The translations under genes were made by a program, and so were the position numbers. Positions 19,556 through 20,725 of a stretch of 20,725 bases of DNA are shown in pieces. Under the pieces are notes generated by a model. That model ran no database searches. It saw only the letters and a list, made by a program, of their open reading frames with translations, and was not told the DNA's origin. This DNA is from Mageeibacillus sp. UBA1243 (GTDB lineage Bacteria > Bacillota > Clostridia > UBA1212), in assembly GCA_002308595.1 (NCBI GenBank), contig DBWH01000051.1:1-20725 (forward strand). Reading direction: 5' to 3'. Position 1 is the first letter of the stretch, and every line of letters starts with the position of its first letter.

Positions 19556-20725
19556 TCATGAATTCAACTTTTTGAAATTCGCGGCATTGGACTTATAGAG
19601 GCTTTTGAATACGCTGTAATTGCGCTCGTAAACTTCTTTATTCTTCGTATCCGGAACGTAAACACGGTTTGCTTTAACGAGCCGACACGCAAGTTCAAGC
19701 ACGTCCTCGCCTTTTATACCGGCGGCAACGACAAGGGCTGCGCCGATCGCACCAGCCTCCTGCGCGTTGCTTATCGTTTCTATCCTCCGTCCCGTGATGT
19801 CAGCCAGCATTTGGCTGATAACCGGTGACAGCGCCCCGCCGCCGACGAACCGAATCGTATCTGATGTTTTGACCTTTTTCTGAACACTTTCCAAAAGCCA
19901 GCGCAGATGAAAGCAGATACCTTCAAGCACCGCGCGGATCATATCTCTCTTGCCGTTTTCAATCCTGATATTGAAAAACATCCCGCCCGCATTTGAATCC
20001 TCGAAAGGACAGCGGTTGCCGTGTAGCCAAGGAGTAAAAATCACGCCGTTTGCCCCCGGCGGCACCTTTTCGACTTGCGAGGACACATAATCGTAGAGAC
20101 TTGTGAATCTGCTCTCGTAATCATCTGTGACTTTTGCATTGTTTAGGTAAACGCCAATCTCGTCAAGTGCAAGATGATTCAGCGCCCATTCGTAACACTT
20201 TCCCGCCGTTTCGAGCTCCGCGTAATAATTGAAATACCCGTGCTTCGCGGAAAGAACGCCGGTTATCATGGCGTCGATATCGACGGTCTGTCGGTCCATG
20301 AACGTCGACACCCACCCGGATGTACCAACGTAGATATGCGTATCTCCCGGTCTTGTACATCCCGCGCCGATGTTGACGAATGTCGTGTCGCCTCCTCCGC
20401 CGAATACCGGGATGCCTTCGACGAGCCCAATCTCCTGTGCCGCTTTCGCCGTGAGCGTGCCGGCTTGGTCTGTGCAATCGATGAGCTCAGGCATATGATC
20501 GGGGTTAACTTTATACATCTTCAGAAGACCTTTGTTCCAGCCTTCCTTGCCTTTGCGCGTGTCGTAAAGAAATGTGGCAAACGCCGTATCGACGGTCCGT
20601 GCAATCCTGCCCGTACAGCGCGAGGTAAGATAATCACCTATATCCAGCCACTTATAAATTTTTTTGAAAACCTCCGGCTCGTTGTTTTCTACCCACTTGT
20701 ATTTCCAGACGGGATCCTTGGCGCT
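19556..20725 (-). CDS. FGGY-family carbohydrate kinase, xylulokinase-like (5'-truncated by the window)
   Basis: About 390 codons are visible and the frame is open to the window edge, so the N-terminus is missing; an internal Met at 20518 is not the true start. Upstream of it the frame still reads kinase sequence, including KWLDIGDYLTSRCTGR and DTAFATFLYDTR, matching the N-terminal half of xylulokinases. The C-terminal half shows GGGDTTFVNIGAG, VGTSGW, TPWLHGNRCPFEDSNAGG, and the FGGY signature FVGGGALSPVISQMLADITG followed by EAGAIGAAL. FGGY kinases phosphorylate pentoses or related sugars and polyols with ATP; xylulose is the best guess but substrate cannot be fixed by eye. It lies beyond the tRNA-end duplication on the opposite strand. 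By eye the A+T content appears a little higher than in the other genes, which would suit a separate acquisition. Confidence 0.88.
   Translation of the reverse strand, partial: SAKDPVWKYKWVENNEPEVFKKIYKWLDIGDYLTSRCTGRIARTVDTAFATFLYDTRKGKEGWNKGLLKMYKVNPDHMPELIDCTDQAGTLTAKAAQEIGLVEGIPVFGGGGDTTFVNIGAGCTRPGDTHIYVGTSGWVSTFMDRQTVDIDAMITGVLSAKHGYFNYYAELETAGKCYEWALNHLALDEIGVYLNNAKVTDDYESRFTSLYDYVSSQVEKVPPGANGVIFTPWLHGNRCPFEDSNAGGMFFNIRIENGKRDMIRAVLEGICFHLRWLLESVQKKVKTSDTIRFVGGGALSPVISQMLADITGRRIETISNAQEAGAIGAALVVAAGIKGEDVLELACRLVKANRVYVPDTKNKEVYERNYSVFKSLYKSNAANFKKLNS

Overview
The window looks like a chromosomal segment of a Gram-positive bacterium, most likely a clostridium-like member of the Bacillota. 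The evidence is the DivIB/FtsQ-type and FtsA-type division proteins beside FtsZ, strong Shine-Dalgarno sequences with frequent TTG and GTG starts, vegetative promoters of the TTGAAA-N17-TATAAT type, a heterodimeric ABC exporter pair and a secreted protein with a Gram-positive style signal peptide. Base composition looks near 50 % G+C by eye (not computed). Lineage below class level cannot be settled from this sequence. Nearly all genes are on the + strand.

Region 1 (145-3318) is a compact housekeeping operon: free-methionine-(R)-sulfoxide reductase, MsrA, peptidase T and a DusB-type tRNA-dihydrouridine synthase. It ends in two back-to-back intrinsic terminators. Region 2 (3480-5238) is a compact UvrD/PcrA-like helicase with a TTG start overlapped by a four-codon ORF. 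Region 3 (5259-11238) is the division cluster: an FtsQ/DivIB-like membrane protein with a Pro-Thr repeat tail of about 260 residues, FtsA, and two adjacent FtsZ paralogues, closed by a bidirectional terminator. Only the second FtsZ carries the canonical C-terminal peptide expected to bind FtsA. ftsQ, ftsA and the first ftsZ each have their own recognisable sigma-A promoter.

Region 4 (11260-13628) has a convergent RsmC-like methyltransferase on the - strand and an uncharacterised secreted protein. Region 5 (13654-18989) holds a heterodimeric ABC exporter, with one degenerate and one catalytic ATP site predicted, followed by MurD. MurD fits the wall and division theme.

Region 6 (19014-19555) is the most unusual part. 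A tRNA-Val(CAC) gene with a perfect consensus promoter is followed by about 350 bp of hairpin-rich, gene-free DNA. That DNA ends in an exact 19-bp copy of the tRNA 3' end, the footprint of tRNA-targeted integration. It contains an 18-bp perfect inverted repeat overlapping the tRNA CCA, a segment that can fold as a closed three-way junction, and two further long hairpins. Beyond it, on the - strand, is a 5'-truncated FGGY (xylulokinase-like) sugar kinase that runs off the window.

The best candidates for something new are the hairpin-rich element at the tRNA gene, the tandem FtsZ pair with divergent tails, and the repeat-tailed FtsQ.
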